Source: Megamerina dolium
Taxonomy: Eukaryota > Arthropoda > Insecta > Diptera > Megamerinidae
Length of the DNA: 64,000 nucleotides
Direction of reading: 5' to 3'
Assembly (NCBI GenBank): GCA_963854835.1
Contig: OY978525.1
Span: 96,985,388-97,049,387 of the forward strand
The notes under the pieces were generated by a model that worked only from the letters and a program-made list of their open reading frames with translations, was not told the DNA's origin and did no database searches. The position numbers and the translations under genes were made by a program. Below are positions 1 through 14,835 of this stretch, piece by piece. Numbering within the stretch: the first letter of the stretch is position 1; each line of letters starts with the position of its first letter.

Positions 1-553
1 ATATGCACTGTGGCAATAAAAGGAGCAAAGCAAAAATATTTCACAAGTCGCAGTTCTTGTGCACTGCAAAAATCAATAATTGGCTGATCAGTTTTCTTAT
101 ACAAAAAAAAAAAAAAAAAAAAAAAGAATTAGATATCGAAAAGCACCCCTCTAATTTGCTAATTTGCCCATTAAGCTACTGTAATATTTCGCAAAGAATC
201 CTGCTTTCAATAAAAAAATAACAAATATAAATTTAAAAATTCATTAAAAAATGCTAAACCAAGGAAACCTGTGAAACCGTGTAAACTCATTAAGATGCAA
301 ACTAAATAGTTTTATGTTTGAGGAAATCTTATTCTGATTCTTCGGTTCTACACGTGAAGATAATTTTAATATCTATAGCAAATTCTAAGTGGTTTCGTAC
401 ACAACAATTTATTTAAATATATTTAAAAAACACTTTAAAGTAGTTTAATTGATTATTTCCAGTCAGAAAAAATAATGCTGTGAATTAATATCGATCCACA
501 ACTAAAAAAGGTATTGCCAATTGTACGTAAAAATAAAAAATAAAAAACACATT

Positions 554-689
554 GGCCCATAGTTATAGTCAAAGTTGAAAACATTTTAAATTTAAAATCG
601 ACTTTTTGACAGAATTTTACATGAGAAGTATGTCAAGTTAGTCAATACTAAATTTAAGATGAACTTAATATTGAATTTAACTACGGGCC
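554..689. mobile_element. Short MITE, copy 1
   Basis: Left end GGCCCATAGTTATAGTCAAA-GTT; right end TTTAACTACGGGCC, forming imperfect inverted ends. 136 bp, no coding capacity. Same family as 5076-5213. Confidence 0.65.
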
Positions 690-3600
690 TTTATTTGTTC
701 AACTACGTATTATAGATATAAAGAAATATTCATGTAAAAACCTCTATAAGTATACACATCTTCCTAATAGAGAATTAATATCGCTATTGGATAACCCTTT
801 GAAAAAAAATACTGCGAATTAGTTCTTTGGCTTTTTGCCTATCTAGTTGACTTATGTACTGTGCTTCATAACAACATTTTAAAATATATTACATACTATA
901 GTAATTGTAGATGCATAAAAATACGAGTACATGAGAGTTAGGTACATAACAAGTGTAAATTTTAATTAAATGTGTACGAATATATTTAAACTTGTTCTAA
1001 TATAATAATGTGCATGCTAGAAATCGTACAATAAGAACTACTATATAGAATTTGAAATATTTCCAATTTTGGTTGCAGAAAAATTGTCATATGTTAATAC
1101 CGTTTAGGATTAACCATGTGTTTATACATATGTTCCTACCAAAAACTGTAACTATATTTCTATACAAATATGCGACAATTAAAAATTATTCTAAATACAA
1201 ATTTTATCGTTATAATCTTAATTTTTTTTAATCGGTGCATTTTTAAACGCTTGCTCAACACTCATGGGATTAGTATTCGATATTGGACAAAGCAGACTTG
1301 CTATTTAGTGATCAAATACATACTATATAATGTTAATGAAGATATTATGCCATAGTTACAGAATATTATTATGCTTAAATAAGAATTTTTCAAAGATAAT
1401 TTTAAAAATTACAAGTATATATGGATATAATATTTAAATACTTACACCATTTTCTCAAATAGGTACTGGATAATTTTGTACATAGTTTGTGTTTACGTCC
1501 TTGCATATTGTACGCTTTTGTTATATTTTGTTTTCTTTAACTCTATAAAAATTATAAGGATTGAATAAAAAACAAATAGAAAAGAAACAAAATTTAGTAA
1601 TTCTATGGAAAAAATAGTTTATAAATAATTGACGTAAGTAAGTAGTTATGCGCACATAATACATTTATATCTACATATATACATACATTCATGCATATTT
1701 GTATATACTTTTGTATATACAGATAAGTACTTGTCATATCTATTTATATATATATATATATGGGCATTCTCAGAAGAGAAAACTAAAAAAAAATTGAAAA
1801 CTTTTAAGTGCTCGAAAATTTGTTTTAACATCCAATAATAAAGCTTGAATATACGAATATTAAGTGCGTTGATACATATATATTTTTTTTTTACTCACAA
1901 AACACTTTACACTTCTAGTTATCACCCATTTTTTATATTTCATTGGATACAGATAAGCTTGGCTTCCATACCAAATTTAAGTACTAACTATCTATTTTTC
2001 CCGTTTTGATATATGGTGGGTAAGAAGAATAATTATTCATTTGCTTCAATATGGCTTATAAATATGCAAAGGAAATATTGTCGTTTATATAATTCCAGGA
2101 ACGTTATTTTTTATTGAATAAAATAAACTACAGATGATCCTCTCACTACGTGAGTATATGAACTTTATTTGTGTCATTTTCAGGGAAGAAAAATCTTCAA
2201 AATTTTAAACTTCATTATTTTGTCGCGTCCCAAACTTTTTGTCTATTATCTTGAAATTCAACACCAGACTGTGCAAAATTTTTCACTTAAATATATTTAT
2301 TACACATTTAGTGGTAGAAATAAATAAATAATTTGTATCACATTCTTCTGTTTTTTTTTTCTCCATTATATATGTATATGAATGTCGCGTCCGGAACTCA
2401 GGCATTGCCCATATTTATATTTATGCATAGAATTTAAAGATTTTTATATAAAATACGCTTTATGGAATTTAATTATGCAAATCAATAATAATTATAATAA
2501 TAGTAATGGTACGAGGAAGAAGACGAAAATATGAATTATAAAAATACAGTGACAGTTATAATTATACCACATATACATACAATATATCAATCAATCTCTA
2601 ACAACAATTAACATCAGGTAAATACTAGCAATTATTGTAAATCAAGAAATGTACATGCATTACAAAAGTTTATCCTTGTATATAATATTTATATATAATT
2701 ATAATCATGTACGTTAAACTTGTTTAGGGAAATTTATACTATAATGCTTTTTAAATATGTGCTTAGAACGCTTAGTTAATAAGATAATTATTTTTAATTT
2801 ATGTAAATCATTTAAAAGAAATTATAAAAAGTTCTTTGTAAATGTTCAGTAGAGTTCTTCCGTGCAATATCAATATATCATAATGAGAGAGGAAAAAGTT
2901 GAAAAGTAGGTCACAATTTAACGGAAGCTAATTACCTTATTGAGTCTAGATTTATCTCCAAAAAATACTAAATTTGTTTGCCTTTTGTGCCTACGTTGAG
3001 AAAATTGATGATGGAAATTCATCAAAATCACAATACTCGAAAAAATCTGTATTAATTTTTAAACACATGGAATGATATTGCATTTATATTGAAATTTATT
3101 TTTTCCTGTTTCTATATTATTTACATGTAATTGCAACACGATATATCTAATGCTAATTAAAAGACCTACACTAAGTGTGTGGATTATTTTGTCTGAGAGC
3201 GTAAATTGTTATTTATGCACAATTACAAGTCATTTAAGTAATCATGCGAGTAAAATGTTGTCTATGTCTACCATGTCGACCAATGAATAACCGGCTTACC
3301 ACATAAAATTCAAATAATATTCACCGGCTTGTATAAAAAAATGATAACTATCAAATAACATGTACGTAAGTAAGTAACTAAACCAAAAACTAACTGATTA
3401 ACTATTATCCGTTCACTTTGAAAAAGGTAAAAACCTGCAATCGATTCATTCATCAAGAAGAAACTCTTGCCTCTCGAGGCTACTTTTGCAAATGCGTTAT
3501 ATGACCTTATGCCAATTCAAGTATTTATCATTATGAATTCTCATTTATTATACATTAAACATTTAACTGACAAAAATCAACAACAAAATTGTATAAAATG

Positions 3601-5075
3601 TGAGGTTAAATGATCGTATTGAAACGCTCAATAAGGCAATCTTGTTTTGCATTTGCATATTGACACCTATTCGAGTTAAATTCAAATGTAGTCAATGTAC
3701 ATTTATTTATATTTCCTGCTTGTGAAACGTATATTGCTAAATCAAATATTAAATTTATTATCATATTATATTATTATTATTATTCTATTGTATATGGAAA
3801 ATCAAGCTGGAAATTGTCTAAATAAAATTATAATTATATTTGTACGCTTTATACAATGGCTTTCAAACTATGTGTCATACAAATTTGGCAAATGTCATAA
3901 ATGGAATTGAAACAATCGCAAATCAATATGATGACTTTTTTTTCTCTCTTAATGTAGAAAATACTTGTATGATGATGACAAAAGGAAATTGTGAAATTTT
4001 TGGATTTATTATGATGATATTTTCAACTTATTGTCAACATTTTGAAAGATATTCATCATCAAACACACTAATGCATATTGTCTATATGGGAATTTATTAT
4101 AGTTTCTTGATTTTTCGATTATGTAGGTGAAATCGTATATATTTAATAGTGTGGTTTTTGGTTTTTGTTTTTCAAACATGAAGAAAGAGGATGTGAATGA
4201 AACAAACAAATGTCTTATGTAATAAAACAAAATACGTGTTAATCATTTGTGTTAGTTTTTTTTTTTTCATTTAATTATTAATATTTACATCAAATTCATC
4301 ATAATATTCATTCATTAAACTATACCAAATGCAAACATAAAGATAAAAAGGTAACAACATTAATTATACTTATAAGTAGAGTGTAGTATATATGTACATA
4401 CATCACCTTTTCAACTCATTGACTTTTGATATGGGTGAATAGTTAATTTTTAATACAAATAAAACAAATTGTTATTGTTGCTATTTGCTATTTTTAATTT
4501 ATGTACCTTACTTATATACTTATGTATATTAATTATAAAAGGCCTCTGGAATATACGAACATACATACATGAATACATAATTCGATGACGAGGTTGTCTA
4601 CCTTGACCGAGGTCAGAAGCACATAATGCATACCTACAAGTATATACTTATACATACATACGTTGGAATGTATGTACACATAATTCGTGCGTGATTTAGA
4701 AACAGATGATTGGCTTTTTATATATTCAATATATTGTATATATTTAAATATATAGTTTTATTAATATATATATTAATATTATATGATTATTAATATTACA
4801 CATATACGAAATACGCCGAAAACAAATGTCGCGCCCAGAATAAAAACGAATAAAACAGTGTACGTTCCAATGAGGTGTGCATAGAAACGCGCACTGTTCC
4901 ATTCGTTTACCTTCCGAGTGCGATAAATATACATATCTAAAGTAGTATATAGGGAATTATGTGGTAAGTTGGCACTCATCAATTGCTGCGTGCTACACTA
5001 ATTGCGAACTAAAATTGTATACGGTTGTTTATTTTTATTATAAGATAGTTGTATGGTTCGTGATATAAAGAGAAT

Positions 5076-5213
5076 GGCCCATAGTTATAGTCAAAGTTAA
5101 AAGCCTTTTAAAGTTAGAATCAGCATTTTGACAGATTTTTGTATAGGAAATACATTTGATAATCAATTCGATTCTAACTTTAAGAATTTCTCAACTTCGA
5201 CTATAACTACGGA
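5076..5213. mobile_element. Short MITE, copy 2
   Basis: Starts GGCCCATAGTTATAGTCAAA and ends CAACTTCGACTATAACTACGG, a long imperfect inverted repeat (AGTTATAGTC/GACTATAACT) with a shared inner TTTTGACAGA block. A more diverged relative lies at 13429-13560. Confidence 0.7.
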
Positions 5214-5989
5214 TTAATATATTTAATTTTGAAAAAATTTTATTCTCAATTTGAAATATCTACAAATACCAGCAAGAGAGTATTTCTTATGGAATGTGTA
5301 TTTAACTTTGAAAAAATGATGTGGAGTATTAAAAATTATGTTGATTTCGTTAGCAAGTTGTAAAATTTTTTATTTTAAAATAACAATATAAATAAATGCA
5401 TAATTCTCCAGTACTACGACAAAAACGCATATAAGGCTATTCAAATATAAGTTACTTTTCAAAAATAAAATTATGTGTTCGACATATTCTGAGCTTATTA
5501 GAAATACCAAACATTTCCACTATTTATGGATTTCATTAGTATGGCTGCCTCTGCTGGCTTTGTAGTTGCACATCTTGTCAATCCCGAATGGCTCGGACGA
5601 CACTCGTCTTAAGAAGTCTCAAAAAAAAAATATCGAATGCGATCAAATCAAAATTACGAAGCGTCCAATGCATTTGACATTCTGTCAGTCAAGTTTTCGA
5701 GCAGGTAAAAGTTATCAGTGTCAAAATATCATATGACTCAAAAAAAAAAAAACGAGATCCTATTATGCGCTATATATACGTGCCACAAAAGTAACGAACA
5801 TCACAGCAATAAAGAATCAAATTGTGATTTGGTAATCCATTTTTATATTGTTTAATATAAATTTATTGTTCAATCAGAAAGTATTTTTATTTTGCAGTCA
5901 AGTACCTCTATGGTATGATCAAACTTTTCACAATTATTTCATAAATACATTTAATATTTACAAAAGTATACAATCATCATGCCTTCTAC

Positions 5990-6355
5990 CTCAGATGAGA
6001 GAAAATTCGAAGCTTTCGAAAGAAAACGTTGGAGCGGGCGAGTATCGAATAAAGTACAACCATGAGCTGTGTGAGCTATATACTGGTATCGACATAGTAA
6101 AGCGCATCAAAATTAAGTAGCTGCGCTGGCTGGAAGATAACGCTCCAGCTAAGAAGGTCTTATAATCCGTCGGAAGGGCTTTTAACCACGCAGAGACAGA
6201 CCTAACCTCCGATGGAAAGATCAAGTACTGGATAACTTGACGGAACTTGGAATTCCTAACTGGCACCAGCTATCGAAGAAAAGAAATAATTTGCGAAGCA
6301 TGCTAAATTCGGCTCAAATCGATTTTCGGTCGTAATGGCCACATAAGTAAATAAG
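5990..6355 (+). pseudogene. LINE 3'-end fragment (family with AAGTAAATAAGTAA tail)
   Basis: Reads EYRIKYNHELCELYTGIDIV and KRIKIK, then LRWLEDNAPAKKV in shifted frames, ending GCCACATAAGTAAATAAGTA. It corresponds to the C-terminal part of an RT ORF (pattern YN.EL..L......V..I...RLRWLGH..RM). A similar C-terminus and tail occur at 56999-57230. Confidence 0.75.
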
Positions 6356-9300
6356 TAATATGAATCAAACTTTTTACGTACTTGGATTCATTATTATTAA
6401 ACACATTATTATTATAAATGCATAAAAAACCACATATATTTTAAAAGCATACAAGTACGTTTGCAAGTATTTCGTTTTTTATGGTATGCAAAAGTTTACG
6501 CAATAAGTTACGAAGATTCTTAGTCAAACTCCTCTTTTGGTATTGTTTTATAAACTAAATTTATACTGTATTCAAGGGGATATTATCCGATTCCAAACTG
6601 ATACGAGTTTTGTGACATTGGTTCTATTAAGTTTTGCGATAAAACTCTTATAAGCTGTTCAGTTAATTGCTTGCCGACAAACGAGCGCTTTTGACTCTTT
6701 CGGCTTTGTGTAGAGACCACAACCCATATATCCCATAACCCCCTACATATATACAATATTTAAATATAAGACAGTGTGCAATTTTGTTGTCTATGTTGAT
6801 TGTTGATGATGGTGTATCATTATATTGCTGCTGGTTAGTACAGATTCTCTCAAGTTTATGTATAGCAAAAAAAAAAAAAAAACAGCAACAAGAACAACAA
6901 AAAACCTATAAACTTCAAAAAGATGTCATACAAAACAAAGAAAGCACCAAAGCACCATGATTTTCAGTGAGTTGTCGTTGTTGTCGTTATTGCTTTTGAC
7001 GTTTTTTTTTTATTATGATTCTATGTTGTTGTTGTCATTGTTGTCTGTTTGCTCTAAACGATGAACTGCACAATCAAACTCCAAGGTTATCGAAATAAAA
7101 CAGAAAAAAAACAACAAAGATTATAATGAAGAAAAATATAAAAAATATAATAAAAAAATTATAATAATAATATTGCTGAATAGTTTTTGGTGTACCTGTG
7201 TGTACGTGAATATATGTATGTAAAGATATTGATGTACATGCTATGTAGTGTGTATATTTATATTATGCTACATATGTATCTAAACATTATATACAATTAC
7301 ATTTGTCTCTATGGCAGGTATGTAGGTATACATTAATGCAAGTTATTGGAAAAGGACTAAGACAAATTACAAAAGCAGCGGCAGCAGTGGCAACAATGAA
7401 AATATCATCAAAATGAATAACAACAGCAACAACAACAATCACAGCAATATCAAGTAAGAAATTATTTTCAACTGATTCAGTAAAAGACAGTAAATCACAA
7501 GTTGCTGTTGTAAGAAAATATCCACGCATACAAATATGTACATGTTTAAATGAGTATAATATTATAATGATAATAATAAAAGAAACACGAATGAAAAAAT
7601 AATAAAAAATAAATAATATATATGTATGTATATAAATTAAGCAGAAAAATAAAACAACACAAGAAGAAGCTATTGCGCGACAACATAAATGATTACAAAA
7701 TGTTGATAGCTAATAGATATGTATGCATGTGTAGGTATGTCTACATATATGTATACGCATATATATACATACATACATTTCCATATCTAACTATTTATGT
7801 ATATGTGTATTAGGTACATGAATATCGTATATGCTTTTTTTAAATTTCTTAATTTTTTTTACAATATATTTTGCTGCTGCTGAATTTACATGCCGTTGTT
7901 GTTCTTGTTTAAAATTCATTATTTCTATGAACTATATACTCGTAATACATACATGCGTATATAATTTTATTTTGGCTAATTACTTTCTTGTTGATTTCTG
8001 TGATTTTATTAAATTATATTTCGATTTTATTCTGTAATTAGCCTAGATAAGAAATTTTAAATGAAATTAATTTGAAAACATTATATGTACGATATTACAC
8101 AAACTAAAAAAGTTGATCTTATGAGCTATAAAGATCAAAAATTTGATTACACTTTATTATTCAAACATGAACTTTGGCTACTCGAATATAAACTTTTAAT
8201 TTTGTTTTTAAAATTCTTTGTTAACCTATGTACGATATTATACATATATACCAGTGTGTATGTATACTTGTATTTATGTATATGTGTTTATAAATAAATA
8301 TATACACTTAGTATATAATTATATTGAAATATTATACTATTATTTTTTATTGCTATTTTTTGTGGTTAATTATTTTGACATTATTGTTATTGTTCTTAGT
8401 ATCTGTTATTTTTCACCAGTTATAATTACTATTTAATCATTTCTGTCAAAAGACTAATTATTAAATTTTATTAGCTATTTTATGCGTATCTAATATTTTT
8501 GTAACTGACACGTGGACTTTTCTGAGCTCGAAGTACAAGCACTGGTACATATGTATGAGCAATATTATCAATCACAATCAATTTGACCGTATATGATCCC
8601 TTTCCATGTTTTTTTGCTTTCTTTCTGAGTTTTTGGAAATTTTTAAATATAATGCGAAAGAAGTTCTAGGGATATATTCGTCTATTACATATAAAAATAG
8701 GAAATTCCGTACTGAAATGAGAAAAATGTCCCTGCATTAGCGAGGCCCTTAAGATCAATTGTACTCCCCCTACTCATATGAGTGCATTTCCCCTCCTTTG
8801 AAATTGTGTTAAGGCACTTAATTACATCTGGAGTAGTAGTAGTTCATCAACTTCCGCAAACATATGTAGATTTGCGGAATCATTTCAATCTTCTTTTAGA
8901 ATAAGGGCTTTTCGCTAGTATATCTTCTTTCATCTTCCTCTTAGAAAAATTCACAACATCATCATTATCTGATTTAGGTTGTACTTGCAGGCATAATTAG
9001 TTCATCAATAAAGAGCTTCACCTGACAGAAACTTTTTTGAGTGTTTAGTGTTTGGGTGTTGACGCCACCCTGCATTCATTTTAACCTTGGCCCATTTGGC
9101 CTTTTCCGTTTTCGTTAAACATTTTCTAAGAATGGTTGTTCAGTCCCAGTCTAGCCTACTCATCTGCGTTTTTATTGCAATCTCTGCAATCTCTGCAGTC
9201 TGTGTTCTAATAAATGCTACATAATTCACATACACGTTTGTTGAGAAAATGGCCACATTTAAGCATAATTTGAAAGCAATCATTTTGAAAGTCTTCCAAA

Positions 9301-11091
9301 AGAGTTTGACGGATGGATTCATCCATCTGTAAGACATTTTTAGTTATATGAGAGTGATCACTGTCTGCTGCGTTATAGGTATGTCACGCATGACTTTTCC
9401 AGAAATTACAGTGATGATGAAACTATTGTACATATGCTGCTGTGGAGGTGTCATGCACTCTGAACAACAAAAAAAAGGTTAACGATTTCTGGGTCACTAT
9501 CAACTGAATGACCAAGCCGCACTGTCACAGATTGACATTGACTTCTTTTGGAAATACATAAAAAATTCCGGTTGGTTCAATGAGTAACTAGATGGTAGGA
9601 ATATCCGCGTGTTATCACAATGTGACCTCAATTTGGTCTACGTGCGGTCACACTAATTTAATCTAACCCAACATCGTACAGATGCTTTATGCTCAATTTT
9701 CTGGTTCAAACAACTCAACAGCATTTTCGGTTGTTTTGAGAAAGCCAAAAAGTTGCTCACATTTGTGGTAAAACCAAGAAAAAGCATGATCAATAGAGCT
9801 ATTCCCCTCAAAATTTTCTTATATAAGTGAGATCCCTCTAGTACTTAACATTTTGGTACATTAGTAAATTCTCTGCAAACAATATTTTGATTTTTTGAAA
9901 ACATGATTTTGAAACCTTTGTTGTTTTGTACTTGGAAAATCATGTTGTGAAGCTTGTCATTTTTAAACAACTTTATGATGATGAAAGCACGTTTGATGTT
10001 ATAAATATGACCATCAAAGTATGGAATATAAGTTGAAAGTAGAACTAAAAGCCAACAACTTTCATTTTCAAAAGCCAAGAACAAGACACTGATGGTTATT
10101 TTTAATGATTCGAATGTTTTAATTCACAAAGAGTTCGTAGCCGAAGATCAGACGGTCACCGGTGAAAATTATTTTGAAACAATTATGGGCACGAATTGTG
10201 CGACTACGAGCTGAACATGCGAAAAACAAGCATAAACGGTTGCAGAGTTTTTGATGAAAAACAAAATCATATGAGTTATCGATTACGTTGTGACTATTTT
10301 CTCTCCTCTAAGCTGAAACTGACCATGAAGCGATATTTTTATGATCACGTTTTAGCCATTCAATTGTCCCTGGCACAGGTGTTATAGATAATTTTCACTG
10401 ATTACAATAAACAATCAATGGATAATACTGAATGGTGACAATATTGACTAAAAAACTCTGTGCAGAAATTAATTGGAAATTATTATTTCAAAGATATACT
10501 GTGTAAAGATGTAAGCTTTGAGCTGCATTAAACAATTTAGAAAAACTAGTTCAAGGCTTACACGACTATAGTATAACCTGTTAATATTTTGAATTGTATT
10601 AAATAATTTAGAAAACTCTGGAAATTATTCGCTTTAAAAAGATGACTAAACTAAAAAATTTGAAATTATAAAAAATGAAAAAAAAAAAACAAAAACACTG
10701 ATTAATTCATTCCAAATTATTTGGAATTGCAAAATTTGCGTTTAAATACTATAAACTCGAATCGATTATACCATTATAAGATATTGTCACTCGTGAGTAG
10801 AGAATGAAATAAGTTTTTTTTTTTTGTATTCATTTCGAAATTTTCGCAAACGTTGCTATCTACATATTTTCATTTTCATAGCTATATAAATATATACACG
10901 TACTTTGATTGGGTTTTACCCATCTTTCATGCGTAATGTTGGTATATGTACGTATAATTGACAGTTGTATAATATGTACATAGATACTTGTACAATAAAT
11001 ATTTTGTAACTACATATTCTGCAATTTTGATTAACCCAGCTTCAAACTATTTAACATTTTTTATTTTTATTTTCTTCTTACTTGGTTGTTG

Positions 11092-11093
<2 letters not shown>

Positions 11094-11140
<47 letters not shown>
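11094..11140. repeat. (TTA)n microsatellite
   Basis: About 15 TTA triplets in a row. Confidence 0.95.
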
Positions 11141-11141
<1 letters not shown>

Positions 11142-11609
11142 ATTTATTTTAAATGTAATTTTATCATGCATTGTGCATATTTATATTATAAGTTTAAAGT
11201 AATTTTATTTATTCATAGGAAAAAGATGAATTTAATCAAACGTATACTACTGTGCTCATATACATATAAGTATATGTATATGTACGCATGTGTGTTCAAC
11301 AGGTATACATATATATATATGTAAGCACATATGTATATATTGGAACGTGCTCAGATGAATTTCACTTGAAATATTTCACTTATTTATCATCACTTCCCGC
11401 ATGCATATACATGTACGTAGGTATATACACGTATGTATGTATATACATATGTGAGTCTACATGTAGTGATATTACTATTATTATTATTATGATTAGAAAA
11501 AAATAAATGTTTAATTATCTGCCAAGATAAAATCAATTTTATATATTCCTATATAGCACAATACTATAATAATTACTATATATATAATATATATGTATAT
11601 ATTATATAT

Positions 11610-11739
<130 letters not shown>

Positions 11740-13337
11740 TTTTGATATTAAATAAATTTTTTTTTGTTATATGCATGCTCGTATGTCCAGATGTTTATGA
11801 AATTTCTCTTATTCAACACTTTTCGTTTTGTGGTTTATTTTATATTTATTTTCTTTTTCTTCGTCTTCTTCCTCTTATTTGATTTGTCTGTCTGAATTTG
11901 TTGTTATTTATTTTCTTTCTGTTTTATTTCACATTTTCTTCTGTTTCGCGCTTGAACGTGTATTGGCAATATGTTTGTTGGCAGACTGGCTTACGATGTA
12001 GTTGGCTCTTAAACCATGGTGGTACGATGGTATGCAAGCACATGAAACTACAGTTAGTTACACAAAATATTGCATATAAGCGTATATGGTACGAAGAAAA
12101 TAAATAAGTAATGACTGTGTGTGTTTGATTGTGTGTGCTGCTAAAACACTAAAAACCCCACAACAGTCAATAGCAACACTATGAAATTATTCCTTTTTAC
12201 CATAATACAAGTAACATTCAATTTCAAATAATTTTTAATTTCAATTTCATGGTTTCGTTGCCTTTTCTTCTTAATTTTATTAATTTTTTTTTTTTCGTTT
12301 TCTTTTAATAATTTTTTTGATTGATTGAAATATTTTCATTTCTCTTCCTTTACCAGCACAAATAATTATCAATTCAAATGATAACTTTGTGTATTACAGC
12401 TATATCTGTGTAATAGTTGCAAGTGTTAAAACTTTCAATTTCGATATATGTATGCATGTATGCACAAGAAAAAAAAAAATCACACACACACATAACTAAA
12501 TGACGAACGATTAACGAATTTTCTACCTTTTCTTTTTGTTTTGATTTTTTTTTTTTTTTTGTTGTGTTTAAAATTTTCCTTTCCTTTTTTATTATTTGTC
12601 TTTTTGTGCACAAATTAATTATATTTCATATATGTATACAAAAACAAAAGACACAAGACACAATTTCGCGCACTAGATATCGTTTTAAATGCTATCGAAG
12701 ACTATGTATGAAAAACTGAAAACTCATTGACTTCAAAAGACTTGAAAAATATTAATGTTACCGCTGCTGATGCCACTGTTATTGCTGCTGCTGTTGCTAT
12801 TGTGCCGTATTGTATACTGAGCTGTTGTGCCATCATGCCAGCCAACTTCAAGCTCAGCTTCAAAAAAAAAAAAACCAGCCAATCGAGTATGCATACACAA
12901 ACATATCAAACACTATGTATTTATTATAGAGCAAAAGCATGTTTACTAGCTTTACTCGTAGTAACGTACGATTATTTTTATATGTACATATTTCTATGCA
13001 TGTATATGTGTATGCATTTGATGTACGCGTACCTACTAAGAGGGAGGTGGTGGCGTGAATATACAAGTATTAACCAGCATAATGTCTGTGGTTTTAGTGT
13101 GAGAGCAATTATGCGAATGTAATATGACTCGAGTCGCGTTGGATACAAGTTTTACGGGCTTTTATCGTATCAATAATATCTTCTATTGTACATATACATA
13201 TATACAGATCAATATATTGCATAAAGGGTGTTGTTTCTAATCAGAGTGTCATAGTTTTAAATTGAATTATAACAGGCTTAGATACAATAGTAAAAATTAA
13301 ATGACTTTTAACTTTATTTATTAGACGATTTTATACC

Positions 13338-13425
13338 ACTTGGTATCTGAAGAACACTTGTGACATCACATTTGGTGAACTTTATCACAGAGCTCTTTCA
13401 GAAGCCCAAATGTGCAATTATTAGC
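13338..13425 (-). mobile_element. Diverged SINE fragment, minus strand
   Basis: CTTGTGACATCACATTTGGT and ATCACAGAGCTCTTTCAGAA resemble the complement of the body (compare 14728-14765). Followed at 13429-13560 by a diverged copy of the short MITE described near 554. Confidence 0.45.
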
Positions 13426-13979
13426 GCGGATTTATAGTTAAAAATAAGTTCCAACTTAAAAATAGTATCGACTTTTATGACAAACTTCCTATACAAAAAT
13501 CTGTCAGAAAATTTATACTAAATTTTGTGTATGAATACACGCCATTGTCTTTAATAAAATTATGCTAATTTAGCCGAATCCGAAGTTGAATAGGATTGGA
13601 TAAATTTGAAATACCGCGAAACACACATCATCACTTTCTTCAGAGCTTTGAGCGGCCTGACCTGACTTCAGCACGATAATTTTCATACCATATTGTCCAT
13701 ATACCATACCACTTTTTGCCTATCATAATCATTCTATTTAAAAACGTTTCGATTTCGTTTCGTTCCAACGACGATTCACAGATTTAAACTCTAATCAGCA
13801 AATTTTGTTCGGTCAAGCTAATCGGTACCCCTTACAACAGTCTAATACCTAATAGCAAGATCATTATCTATGTCACAATTATATTTATCGTAATCGTGAT
13901 CATCTTCCCCAATTTGTTTCATCGAATTTTCCGGTACAAAGTCAACCGAACCGAAATGCACCTTCCCATTATTAATATT

Positions 13980-14350
13980 GAGCTGCTTAGAGTATAATTT
14001 GACCCGAATACTTTCCTGTTCACCTGTTCACCGAATTACAAAGATATTCGAGATCTTGGACAGCACGTCACCCTATACAATTTTACTTGAGAATAAACTT
14101 GCAAAACACTTTGTTAATCTTGGAATTTACACTAACACCAGTAGAGATCTCATTGCGGAAATTATGTGAAGGATAACTCTTGCTAACAAATAAGAAGTTG
14201 AATCCCCTCAAATAATGACAATCCATATATTACATCTCATTTTGTCTGTTCTTGCATATGATGCCTGGACACTCTCCACTTCTGATGAGAGGATACTTGG
14301 AGTGTTCTAGAGAAAAAATTATGCGCAAGATTTTTGTATCTATTTGCGTT
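13980..14350 (+). pseudogene. LINE RT C-terminal fragment
   Basis: Blocks NTSRDLIAEIM, RITLANK and AYDAWTLSTSDERILGVF with a following KIFVSI-like stretch. These match the region between RT and the C-terminus of the same kind of LINE (EIRRITLANR...YGAEAWTLS..DE..L..FERK.LR.IFG). Broken by stops. Confidence 0.72.
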
Positions 14351-14628
14351 CAAGAAAATTATCGCAAATTGTGGCCGCATTTGTGCAATACTTTAGTTTA
14401 ATGACAATAATAATCTGCCAATAAGTCACTCAATATAAATAACTAGTTCATGGCTTCATTTTGGGAAATGTTGTAGTCTTCGTCGAAGAATACTTTTATT
14501 TCATTGGTGACATGGGGAACTGTATGTAGCTCAGAGAATCCCTGCAAAATTTATATCTCTTCAGCATTCATAAATTAAAGTTAATAATCATCCAGTATAT
14601 ATATAAAAAGAAAAAAAAACCAAAAGCT

Positions 14629-14835
14629 ATGTGGCATTTATAGGCCTTCTGGTCGAGCTTTTCTTCTAATACTGTTATGCGTGTTAAATTTGGAATAATA
14701 TTAGAAGGGCGGAACCCTACTGACATCACTTTTTCTAAGCTTTGTCATAGAGCTCTTTAGAAGCCTTTTCATGCCAAATCGTTAACTGCCGGAAGAATTA
14801 CCAATTTTTTTCCGACAGGTGGATATCACTCCAAA
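14629..14835 (-). mobile_element. tRNA-derived SINE body and tail, minus strand
   Basis: The plus strand reads ATGTGGCATTTATAGGCCTT, TCTTCTAATACTGTTATGCG, TGACATCACTTTTTCTAAGC and CCGACAGGTGGATATC. This is the complement of the family tail and body, lacking the A/B-box head. Confidence 0.7.

Larger units (their letters stand above)
1..5989. other. Gene-empty AT-rich stretch
   Basis: Apart from the two short MITEs (554, 5076) I see only AT-rich sequence, a poly(A) tract near 103-125 and short TA runs. Open frames here are under 100 codons, low in complexity and without domain features. Confidence 0.6.

Noticed and set aside
12727..13122. 131-residue open frame
   Set aside because: Low complexity, AT-rich composition, no splice or domain support.
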